7,846 nucleotides of DNA from Actinomycetota bacterium (lineage in GTDB: Bacteria > Actinomycetota > Actinomycetes > S36-B12), in contig WLND01000062.1 of NCBI GenBank assembly GCA_009726075.1, forward strand, positions 1-7,846, given 5' to 3'. The notes under the pieces are model-generated. The model saw only the letters and a program-made list of their open reading frames with translations. It was not told where the DNA came from and searched no databases. Shown here in pieces: positions 1 through 5,422 of the stretch; positions within the stretch are counted from its first letter, which is position 1, and every line of letters begins with the position of its first letter. The position numbers and the translations under genes were made by a program.

Positions 1-83
1 CGCATCTCATCCGAGACGTCGATGTCGACGATGCGACCATCGCCTGCGGGGGTTGATGCCGAGCGCGCAGAGCGCCGTGCCAT
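1..83 (-). CDS. parC: DNA topoisomerase IV (or gyrase-type) subunit A, N-terminal fragment
   Basis: Only the first 27 codons are visible; the gene continues past the left edge. The ATG at 83-81 is preceded by a strong ribosome binding site, AAGGA at 93-89, five bases upstream. The peptide starts with a basic, Ala/Ser-rich tail (MARRSARSAS) and then reads RIVDIDVSDEM. From knowledge of the family, this matches the start of actinobacterial type IIA topoisomerase A subunits, where a short charged tail and an 'I-x-DIDV-x-x-EM' stretch come just before the conserved 'GSFLEYAYSVIYSRALPDARDG' region. The protein would cut and rejoin DNA through a tyrosine, working with a ParE/GyrB ATPase subunit to decatenate chromosomes. 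It lies 44 bp downstream of the PfkB kinase on the same strand and may be partly co-transcribed, but its strong RBS suggests independent translation. The call rests on a short peptide; the next few hundred bases to the left would settle it. Confidence 0.72.
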   Translation of the reverse strand, partial: MARRSARSASTPAGDGRIVDIDVSDEM

Positions 84-127
84 GGTGGTCCTTCCCTGGG
101 ATTGTGGGCCTATTCTCCCGGTCGGGC

Positions 128-1009
128 CTAACCGGGCCCCGCTCCGACACGGGCGACGGCCCGGGCGGCCGATTCGGCTGCGCGGCCAAGGCAGGTCGCG
201 AGGTCGACGCCCGTGGCCCATGCGGGAAGGAACCCGGCGGCAAACGCATCGCCCGCACCCGTGGTGTCGACGACGCGGGCTGCGACGGCTGCCGTCGTTG
301 CGTACTCGCTGCCGCGTCGGGCGAGTGAACCGGCGCCGCCGAGCTTGAGCACGACCGTCGGGACGAGCTGCGCGAGGGCTTCGAGTGCGGAGGGCACATC
401 GTCGTGGCCGGTGAGGACGGCGGCCTCGGCCTGGTTGGCGAGCAGCACGTCGACCTGATCGAGCACCTCGAGCAGGGCCTGGGGCTCGCGCGACAGCGGC
501 GCGGCAGACGAGGGATCAAGGCTCACCGTCATGGACGATGCCCGCGCGCGTTGGAGGGCGGCACGGCCGACGTGGCTGGTCTTGGGGTTCATCAGGGTGT
601 AGCCGGAGAGGTGGAAGTGCCCACCCGGTGGAAAGGCATCAGCGGGCAGGCTCGAGGCTGCGTAGGCGCAGTTGGCCCCGGAGTCCGGCAGCATCGTGCG
701 CTCGCCGTGCTCATCGACGATGACGATGCAGGCTCCGGTCGCTTCGCCGCTCACCGTTACCAGGGCGTCGTTGACTCCGAGCCGACGCAGATGCGCCCGA
801 ATCATGTCGCCGAAGGCGTCATCGCCAACCGCGCCGATGACGCTCGCCTCGCCGCCGTCGAAGGCAAGCCAGCACGCCGTGTTCATGGCCGAACCGCCCG
901 GCTGGACGCTGATCTGCGCCGCTGTATCGCTGGCGTGGTTGAGCGGTTCGCTGACCAGCGCGGTGATGTCGACGAGCACATCGCCGAGCAGGGTGAACCG
1001 GGGTGTCAT
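128..1009 (-). CDS. psuK: PfkB-family carbohydrate kinase, probable pseudouridine kinase
   Basis: This 293-residue protein has the full PfkB (ribokinase) fold signature. The substrate-side N-terminus has GDVLVD at residues 9-14 and the Gly-Gly of QPGGSAMNTA at 38-39. The C-terminal signature DTTGAGDAFAAGFL spans 248-261; its GAGD forms the anion hole and Asp254 is the expected catalytic base. LANQAEAAVLTG (190-201) is the usual mid-protein N-x-x-E element. The length is normal for the family. The ATG overlaps the psuG stop as ATGA (1009-1006), so the two are translationally coupled. That coupling is the main reason to infer pseudouridine as the substrate: the kinase would make pseudouridine 5'-phosphate, the substrate of PsuG. 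Sequence alone would also allow ribokinase-like or other nucleoside/sugar kinase activity, so the family is near certain and the substrate is an inference. The gene ends in TAG at 130-128; no convincing terminator follows. Confidence 0.9.
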   Translation of the reverse strand: MTPRFTLLGDVLVDITALVSEPLNHASDTAAQISVQPGGSAMNTACWLAFDGGEASVIGAVGDDAFGDMIRAHLRRLGVNDALVTVSGEATGACIVIVDEHGERTMLPDSGANCAYAASSLPADAFPPGGHFHLSGYTLMNPKTSHVGRAALQRARASSMTVSLDPSSAAPLSREPQALLEVLDQVDVLLANQAEAAVLTGHDDVPSALEALAQLVPTVVLKLGGAGSLARRGSEYATTAAVAARVVDTTGAGDAFAAGFLPAWATGVDLATCLGRAAESAARAVARVGAGPG

Positions 1010-1932
1010 GCAGCCTGAGCACTCCGCGCGACCGCGATCCTGGCGGCGAGCTCGGCATTGCGCACGATGATGCGCTCGTTGACGAGCAGGCTCGCTCCGT
1101 GGGTCGCTCGGTGAAAGTGATCGAGGAGGAAAGGCGTGACGTCCTTGCCGATGACGTTCCGGGCCGAGGCAAGGCGCAGGCCTTCGCGAAGGACCTGGTC
1201 GTGCAGGTCGGGGTCGAGTTGCTCCGCTTCATCGAGGGGGTAGGCCACCACGAGGGCGGACTGAATGCCGAAGGCCCGACGCGCCATCATGATCGCTGCG
1301 ACCTCCTGCGGCGTCGACACTGACCAGTCGACCAGGTGCCCGCTGTCGCTGAGGTAGAAACCGGGGAAGGCGTTTGTGCCGTAGCCGAGGACGCCGACAT
1401 TGAGGGTCTCGAGTCGCTCGAGGGTGGCGCCGACGTCGAGGATCGACTTGACCCCGGCGCAGACGATGGTCATGGGGGTCATGCCCATGGTCGTGAGGTC
1501 GGCCGACTCGTCCCAGCTCTCGCGCGCTTCGCGATGGACGCCGCCGAGGCCGCCTGTCGCGAACACATCGATCCCGACGCGCGAGGCGATCTGGCTGGTG
1601 GCCGCGACCGTGGTCGCGCCGTTTCCGCGGCGGGCGGCCACCGTGGCAATATCGCGGACGGAGACCTTCACGACGTCGTCGCGATTGGCAACCTGGGCAA
1701 GCAGGTCGCTGGTGAGGCCCACGTGAACGATGCCGTCGAGCATGGCGATGGTTGCCGGCACGGCGCCGCATGCCCGAACGATGTCCTCGACCTCGGTCGC
1801 GACCCGGAGGTTCTCCGGCCGAGGCAGCCCGTGGCTGATGATCGTGGACTCGAGCGCCACGACGGGGCGACCCTCGCTCAGGGCAGCTGCCACGTCGTCG
1901 GTGAAGCGAATGAGTTCTGTCACGTCAGACAC
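1006..1932 (-). CDS. psuG: Pseudouridine-5'-phosphate glycosidase PsuG
   Basis: This 308-residue protein, the usual family length, catalyses reversible cleavage of the C-C glycosidic bond of pseudouridine 5'-phosphate to uracil and ribose 5-phosphate in the cytoplasm. Family landmarks are present in order: VALESTIISHGLPRPEN (25-41, with Glu28), DDVVKVSVRD (85-94, with Lys89), a long ATTVAAT / DVFATGGLGGVHR stretch (106-134), CAGVKSILD (158-166) and GYGTNAFPGFY (183-193). Lys162 aligns by context with the Schiff-base lysine of the E. coli enzyme (Lys166). Near the C-terminus are NVIGKDVTPFLL (259-270) and the NAELAARIA tail. The frame stays open far upstream, but homology begins only around ELIRFTDDVAAAL, so the GTG at 1932 is chosen as start; a GGGG about 14 bases upstream is a weak RBS. 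It overlaps the downstream kinase by 4 bp. No pseudouridine transporter lies in the window. Confidence 0.94.
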   Translation of the reverse strand: MSDVTELIRFTDDVAAALSEGRPVVALESTIISHGLPRPENLRVATEVEDIVRACGAVPATIAMLDGIVHVGLTSDLLAQVANRDDVVKVSVRDIATVAARRGNGATTVAATSQIASRVGIDVFATGGLGGVHREARESWDESADLTTMGMTPMTIVCAGVKSILDVGATLERLETLNVGVLGYGTNAFPGFYLSDSGHLVDWSVSTPQEVAAIMMARRAFGIQSALVVAYPLDEAEQLDPDLHDQVLREGLRLASARNVIGKDVTPFLLDHFHRATHGASLLVNERIIVRNAELAARIAVARSAQAA

Positions 1933-2037
1933 CGTAATCGCTCGAGCCCCGTTGCGATACCAAGCGGAGCGGCACCGGCCCGGCCGACTGGCAGTGGTAT
2001 GGAGTGGTCCGCGGCCAGAGGGTGACAGGATGTCCCC
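1933..2037. promoter_or_regulatory. Divergent intergenic region between psuG and the DUF5998 gene
   Basis: This 105-bp gap must carry the promoters for psuG (minus) and for the DUF5998-phosphodiesterase-tdk run (plus). On the plus strand, TGG followed by TATGGA (1995-2003) resembles an extended -10 element, without a matching -35; it would give a short leader holding AGGA at 2027-2030, seven bases before the ATG. On the minus strand I see only a weak TATCGC-like element around 1958-1953. These calls are by eye. I see no clear repressor palindrome here. Confidence 0.3.
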
Positions 2038-2616
2038 ATGGCGGAGCTTGACGAGCAGTTGCGTGGCGATATCCAGCGAAGTGGCTACTACCCGGATCTC
2101 GTGGCGGATGCACTGAATACCTCGCTTGCCGGAGAGCCCCTGAAGTCGTACCTCGTCCACCACGAGGCCACCTTCGATCACGACGAGCTGCGCAGGCACG
2201 TCACGGTACTGGCCCTGACGCCAACGAGACTGATCGTGGGCCACACCGATGAGCACGGGGTCGATGAAACGACCCCCACTCCGTTCGCTACGGCATCGAC
2301 CGAGGCTGTGCGTCTCGAGCGGGTCGATTCGGTGGTCGTGACACGTGTCGTGAGTGAGCCTGCCAAGCACGAGGCAGGTGGCCCGACCGCGGAGGTTGTC
2401 ATCACCATCGGTTGGGGGGCGGTCAGTCGAATCGATCTCGAGCCCGCGACCTGCGGCGACCCCCAGTGCGATGCCGATCACGGATACACCGGAACGTCGA
2501 GCAATGACGACCTCTCGGTTCGCGTTTCGGAGGTCGCAGACGGTGCGGACGTTGTCGTTCAGGCGCTCGCCTTCGCCGCGGCGCTGTCGCAGGCGACCGC
2601 TGCCCGCCTGCGCTAG
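2038..2616 (+). CDS. DUF5998 family protein, function unknown
   Basis: This 192-residue cytoplasmic protein has no signal peptide or membrane segment. I recognise it as the actinobacterial DUF5998 family from the block CGDPQCDADHGYTGT (139-153) and the N-terminal pattern of an acidic helix followed by YLVHHEATFDHDELRRHVTVLALTP. No biochemical function is established. Visible structure: a helical start (1-30), a likely beta-rich middle (37-135), where HVTVLALTPTRLIVGH (54-69) reads like a strand-turn-strand of a PH-like barrel (inference only), the Cys139/Cys144/Asp147/His148 cluster that could bind a metal, and a C-terminal helix (168-190). The ATG has AGGA seven bases upstream, and an in-frame TGA at 2023-2025 rules out a longer form. 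The phosphodiesterase gene starts 6 bp after the stop, with its RBS overlapping this stop codon, so the two are probably co-translated. Family assignment is fairly sure; any role is open. Confidence 0.85.
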   Translation: MAELDEQLRGDIQRSGYYPDLVADALNTSLAGEPLKSYLVHHEATFDHDELRRHVTVLALTPTRLIVGHTDEHGVDETTPTPFATASTEAVRLERVDSVVVTRVVSEPAKHEAGGPTAEVVITIGWGAVSRIDLEPATCGDPQCDADHGYTGTSSNDDLSVRVSEVADGADVVVQALAFAAALSQATAARLR

Positions 2617-2622
2617 GACCGC

Positions 2623-3711
2623 GTGACCGAACCAGGGCTTGCCGACGTCCTCGGCTCCGCCGCAGCCGGTGTCGGAGTCGGAGGGTTCGCGGATCGCTTT
2701 GGCTTCGGCGATGTCCAGCATGCGGTCGTGTGCCTCGTCGACGGACTCGGGTGGCGGCTCCTGCGCGAGTTCTCCGATCACGCTCCGACCCTCGCTGCAG
2801 CCAGCGGGGGCCCGATTTCGACCGTGTTCCCCACGACCACGCCGTCGGCTCTCGGATCCCTCGGCACCGGCCTGCTTCCCGGCGCCCACGGTCTGGTGGG
2901 GGGGTCATTTCTCCTCCCTGAGACCGACCAGGTGCTCAATCCCCTGAAGTGGTCAGGCGCTCCTCTTCCCGTGAGCGTCCAGCCTGAGCCGACGATTTTC
3001 GAGACGGCGTCAAGGGCCGGGGTCGAGGTCTCGACGATCGGACCCGGGTCCTACAAGAGTTCCGGCCTGACAAACGCCGTCCTGCGTGGGGCGCGGTACC
3101 GGGCGGCTGAGGACACCGCGGCACGCGTGCGTGCCCTTCATGCGGCCACGTCGGGCGCGGGGCGCACCCTCACCTATGTCTACTGGGCCGAAGTCGACCG
3201 AGTGGGCCACGAGTCGGGCGTCGGCAGCGGCCCCTGGCTCGCGGCCCTGCGTCGCGCCGATGCCCTCGTGGCCGGGCTGGGAGAGGCGTTGCCCCGAGGG
3301 TCCGCGATGCTCGTGACCGCAGACCACGGCATGGTCAACTGCCCAGCCTCCTCCCGCATCGCCATCGAATCCCACCCTGAGCTCATGGCCGACGTCATGA
3401 TGGTCGCGGGCGAGCCCAGGGTGCGGCACCTCTATGCGCGCCCGATGCACGTCGAGGCCATTGCTGGGCGGTGGCGTCAGCGGCTCGGCGACCTGGCGCG
3501 GGTCCTCACACGCGATGAAGTCATCGCGACCGGCCTCTACGGCCCGACCGATGACTTCATCGCCGAACGCATCGGCCATGTGGTGGCGGTGGCCCAGGGC
3601 GCGGCCTCGCTCGCCAGTGTCCGCGACAGGCTCGTGTCGTCGCTCATCGGGCAGCATGGGGCACTGAGCCTCGCGGAGCTCGAGATCCCGGCGCTCATGT
3701 TCCGCGGCTAA
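2623..3711 (+). CDS. Alkaline-phosphatase-superfamily phosphodiesterase / nucleotide pyrophosphatase
   Basis: This 362-residue protein belongs to the type I phosphodiesterase / nucleotide pyrophosphatase (NPP) branch, which hydrolyses phosphodiester or pyrophosphate bonds with two zinc ions. The metal and catalytic set can be read directly: Asp40 in CLVDGLGW, the nucleophile Thr in FPTTTPSALGSLGTG (69-83; Thr73 aligns best with the NPP nucleophile), Asp192 and His196 in EVDRVGHESG, Asp234-His235 in TADHGM, and His345 in IGQHGALS. All seven expected positions are filled, so it should be active. No signal peptide or membrane anchor is seen, unlike many secreted NPPs, so it probably acts in the cytoplasm on an unknown substrate. 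The start is GTG at 2623, six bases after the DUF5998 stop, with AGGA at 2615-2618. Thymidine kinase follows. A 15-bp inverted repeat lies in its 3' part (3512-3563). The superfamily is certain; the substrate is unknown. Confidence 0.92.
   Translation: MTEPGLADVLGSAAAGVGVGGFADRFGFGDVQHAVVCLVDGLGWRLLREFSDHAPTLAAASGGPISTVFPTTTPSALGSLGTGLLPGAHGLVGGSFLLPETDQVLNPLKWSGAPLPVSVQPEPTIFETASRAGVEVSTIGPGSYKSSGLTNAVLRGARYRAAEDTAARVRALHAATSGAGRTLTYVYWAEVDRVGHESGVGSGPWLAALRRADALVAGLGEALPRGSAMLVTADHGMVNCPASSRIAIESHPELMADVMMVAGEPRVRHLYARPMHVEAIAGRWRQRLGDLARVLTRDEVIATGLYGPTDDFIAERIGHVVAVAQGAASLASVRDRLVSSLIGQHGALSLAELEIPALMFRG
3512..3563. repeat. Perfect 15-bp inverted repeat inside the phosphodiesterase gene
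   Basis: The left arm GCGATGAAGTCATCG (3512-3526) and right arm CGATGACTTCATCGC (3549-3563) are exact reverse complements separated by 22 bases. Each arm core is itself an imperfect palindrome, CGATGA-NN-TCATCG, differing only in the two central bases (AG versus CT). The spacer holds GGCC-TCTAC-GGCC, which can form a small nested stem. In the protein the arms encode the similar peptides DEVIA and DDFIA. The repeat lies about 150 bp before the stop of the phosphodiesterase gene and 180 bp before the thymidine kinase start. Confidence 0.85.
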
Positions 3712-3742
3712 GGGCCCGCACTGGAGTATGGGACCATTGCGC

Positions 3743-4405
3743 GTGGCCGAGCTCGTGTTCTATGCCGGGACGATGGACTGCGGCAAGTCGACCCTGGCAC
3801 TCCAGACGGATCACAACCATGCGTCGCGAGGCCGCCACGGCATCGTCTTCACTCGGATGGATCGCGCGGGGGAGTCCGTCCTCTCGAGTCGCCTTGGACT
3901 CGCCGTGCCTGCGGTCGAGGTCACCGACTCCCTCGACCTGCGGCACTTCATCGTCGACCAGCTCTCAACGGGGCGCACGATCGACTACCTCATCTGCGAC
4001 GAGGCACAGTTCTATTCACCCGAGCAGGTTGAGCAGCTTGCGGGGCTCGTAGACGATCTCCGCATCGACGTCTACGCCTTCGGGATCATGACCGACTTCA
4101 GGACCAGGCTCTTCCCCGGCTCTGGACGACTCGTCGAGCTCTCGGACCGGGTGCACGTGCTCCAGGTCGAGGCGCTGTGCTGGTGCGGTGTCCGGGCAAC
4201 GCAGAATGCGCGCACCGTCGGCGGGGTCATGGTCGTGGAGGGAGATCAGGTGGTGGTGGGGGATACGAGTCGCACCGGTCTGACCGGCGAAGTGTCGTAC
4301 GAGGTTCTTTGCCGCCGGCACCACCGAGCGCGCCTCACGGCGCTTACTGCCAACGCCGAGCACATGTCGTCGCAGACCCTGCCGTTCACCGAGAACGACG
4401 CCTAG
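3743..4405 (+). CDS. tdk: Thymidine kinase, type II (TK1-like)
   Basis: This cytoplasmic enzyme phosphorylates thymidine to dTMP with ATP in pyrimidine salvage. Counting from GTG 3743 it is 220 residues. The P-loop is GTMDCGKST (9-17), with Lys15 and Ser16. LICDEAQFY (83-91) carries the Walker-B Asp86 and the likely catalytic base Glu87. The DFRTRLFPGS loop is at 118-127. A structural zinc site is formed by Cys146 and Cys148 (CWC) with Cys190 and His193 (CRRHH). The substrate-covering lasso is VGDTSRTGLTGEVSYE (172-187). I prefer GTG 3743 because the protein then begins (M)AELVFYAGTMD, as is typical of the family, with GGGA at 3730-3733 nine bases upstream. An in-frame ATG at 3728 would add five residues, but its GGAG is only one base away. 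It lies 31 bp after the phosphodiesterase gene, probably in the same operon, and converges on sepH. Confidence 0.95.
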   Translation: MAELVFYAGTMDCGKSTLALQTDHNHASRGRHGIVFTRMDRAGESVLSSRLGLAVPAVEVTDSLDLRHFIVDQLSTGRTIDYLICDEAQFYSPEQVEQLAGLVDDLRIDVYAFGIMTDFRTRLFPGSGRLVELSDRVHVLQVEALCWCGVRATQNARTVGGVMVVEGDQVVVGDTSRTGLTGEVSYEVLCRRHHRARLTALTANAEHMSSQTLPFTENDA

Positions 4406-4453
4406 GACACGACTCCGGCCGGCCGCCACGACGAGGCGTAGCCATCAACGGAG

Positions 4454-5290
4454 TTACGCATCATCCCCGCGGGTGGCGCCGAAAAGGATCTCCTCCCAGC
4501 TCGGCACACTTGCGCGTCGAGACTTGGGCTTTGACTTGGGTGGCTCCGGCGCCTGGGGCTCCTCGCGGGGGATCGCCACCGTGGTCGGGTCGGGCTTGCG
4601 GCGATGCTCGAACCTCGGCTCGGCCCGGGGTTCAGGTACCGGTGTCGACGCCGAGGCAGCGGGTGGATTCAGCGGGACGATGTCGGTGTCGAGTCGGGCA
4701 GCGCCGGCCCTGGCCACCCCGGACGGCGCCGGGCCAGCCGAGTTGAGGCTCGGGACGGAGACGAGGCGGGGTCGATGCTCGCCCTCCCCATCGTCGTGCT
4801 CAGGAGCAAGCGAAGACACCATCTCGGGTGCGGGCGCCTGTTCGACGGCCGGCTTGTCGTCGACGTCGCTGCTGACTCCCATGAGGCGGCGGGCGTTCTC
4901 GTCGATCGGGTGCAGGGTCTTGCCAGAGGTCTCGTACGTCCATGAGGCGTGGACCGGTCCCCGCGATCCGATGAAGTCTGCCGTGATGATCCACCGGCCG
5001 TCGTGACGCCGTCGAGCGTCCCAGTCGATGTCGAGTGGCGATCGATCGTCGTCCGAGAGGACCTGCGCCACCGTGTCGCCGAGTGTCACTCCCACCCCGG
5101 CTCGGGTGCTGCCTGACCGGCGCACTTCGACTTCCTGCGCCTGGATCGCGATGTAGCCGCGTTCGGCCAGCGGCGGGCCCGCGTAGCGCGTGACCTTGTC
5201 GAGGGGCCAGCCGGTCTCGGCCGCCACTGCCTCCGCCGAGGCACCGGCGCGGACGCGCGCCTGAATCTCCTTGGGGCTCAGCGGTTCCAC
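4454..5290 (-). CDS. sepH: Septation protein SepH (DUF3071), short N-terminus
   Basis: SepH is an actinobacterial cytoplasmic protein that binds FtsZ and promotes filament assembly at septation. At 278 residues this one is short. It opens almost directly with the helix-turn-helix region LSPKEIQARVRAGASAEAVA (4-23) through RYAGPPLAER (35-44). The rest of the DUF3071 core follows: GDTVAQVL (71-78), DIDWDARRRHDGRWIITADF (87-106) and ASWTYETSGKTLHPIDENAR (115-134). Then come a Pro/Ala/Glu-rich, probably disordered linker (about 140-255) and the conserved C-terminal motif PSWEEILFG (263-271). From memory, SepH homologues such as Rv0883c carry about 55-60 more residues before 'LSPKEIQARIRAG'; here they are absent. 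The GTG at 5290 has GGAG six bases upstream. No in-frame ATG, GTG or TTG exists further up before the TGA of the MFS gene at 5425, so the short form is not just a misplaced start. A strong hairpin (5310-5336) lies 19 bp upstream. Confidence 0.92.
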   Translation of the reverse strand: MEPLSPKEIQARVRAGASAEAVAAETGWPLDKVTRYAGPPLAERGYIAIQAQEVEVRRSGSTRAGVGVTLGDTVAQVLSDDDRSPLDIDWDARRRHDGRWIITADFIGSRGPVHASWTYETSGKTLHPIDENARRLMGVSSDVDDKPAVEQAPAPEMVSSLAPEHDDGEGEHRPRLVSVPSLNSAGPAPSGVARAGAARLDTDIVPLNPPAASASTPVPEPRAEPRFEHRRKPDPTTVAIPREEPQAPEPPKSKPKSRRASVPSWEEILFGATRGDDA

Positions 5291-5309
5291 CGTCTTCTCC
5301 AGCCTTTTA

Positions 5310-5336
5310 TGCGTACGCGCAAGGGGCGCGTACGCA
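5310..5336. repeat. Perfect 11-bp inverted repeat upstream of sepH (two GCGTACGC palindromes)
   Basis: TGCGTACGCGC (5310-5320) and GCGCGTACGCA (5326-5336) are exact reverse complements around a 5-base centre (5321-5325). Each arm contains the self-palindrome GCGTACGC (5311-5318 and 5328-5335), with centres 17 bp apart. The element could be an RNA hairpin in the sepH leader or a paired operator. It lies 19 bp upstream of the sepH GTG and ends just before the sepH ribosome binding site. No run of T follows on either strand, so it is not a standard intrinsic terminator. Confidence 0.85.
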
Positions 5337-5379
5337 GTCCTTCGGGTGTGTCTCCTGCATAACGTATCGCGTTTACCGC

Positions 5380-5415
5380 AAAAACCCGGTAGGGACGCTG
5401 TGCGACCCGGTCCGG
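5380..5415 (-). terminator. Possible weak intrinsic terminator after the MFS gene
   Basis: On the minus strand, 10 bases after the MFS stop codon, CCGG (5415-5412) can pair with CCGG (5389-5386), and an inner GGG (5408-5406) can pair with CCC (5394-5392). Five T residues (5384-5380) follow after one G. The stem is short and interrupted, so this is a weak call. If it works, MFS and sepH would be mostly separate transcripts, and the remaining ~90 bp would hold the sepH promoter. Confidence 0.3.
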
Positions 5416-5422
5416 TCGATCG

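Noticed and set aside
283..297. CGACGGC-T-GCCGTCG palindrome inside the kinase gene.
   Set aside because: It is made of Ala/Val codons in a GC-rich coding region (the AAVAAR stretch), and nothing around it suggests a site.
7..519. Open frame opposite and across the kinase and topoisomerase regions on the minus strand.
   Set aside because: It is a Ser/Arg/Pro-rich shadow in another frame of the PfkB kinase gene, which has all its motifs intact.
1471..1493. CATGGG ... CCCATG inverted repeat inside psuG.
   Set aside because: The 6-bp arms arise from the Met-rich peptide TTMGMTPM and are within chance expectation.
1933..2889. A long open frame running upstream of psuG on the minus strand, opposite the DUF5998 gene.
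   Set aside because: PsuG homology begins near residue 6 from the GTG at 1932. The upstream translation is Arg/Gly-rich and compositionally biased, as expected of antisense frames in high-GC DNA. DUF5998 on the other strand is the real gene.
4406..4453. GC-rich CCGGCCGG palindrome between the tdk and sepH stops, considered as a bidirectional terminator.
   Set aside because: There is no T-run on either side and no stable longer stem; too weak to call.
5307..5360. A 17-codon open frame on the minus strand (ATG at 5360, TAA at 5307) upstream of sepH, overlapping the hairpin, possibly a leader peptide.
   Set aside because: It has no ribosome binding site and no run of a regulatory amino acid, and a frame this short is expected by chance.
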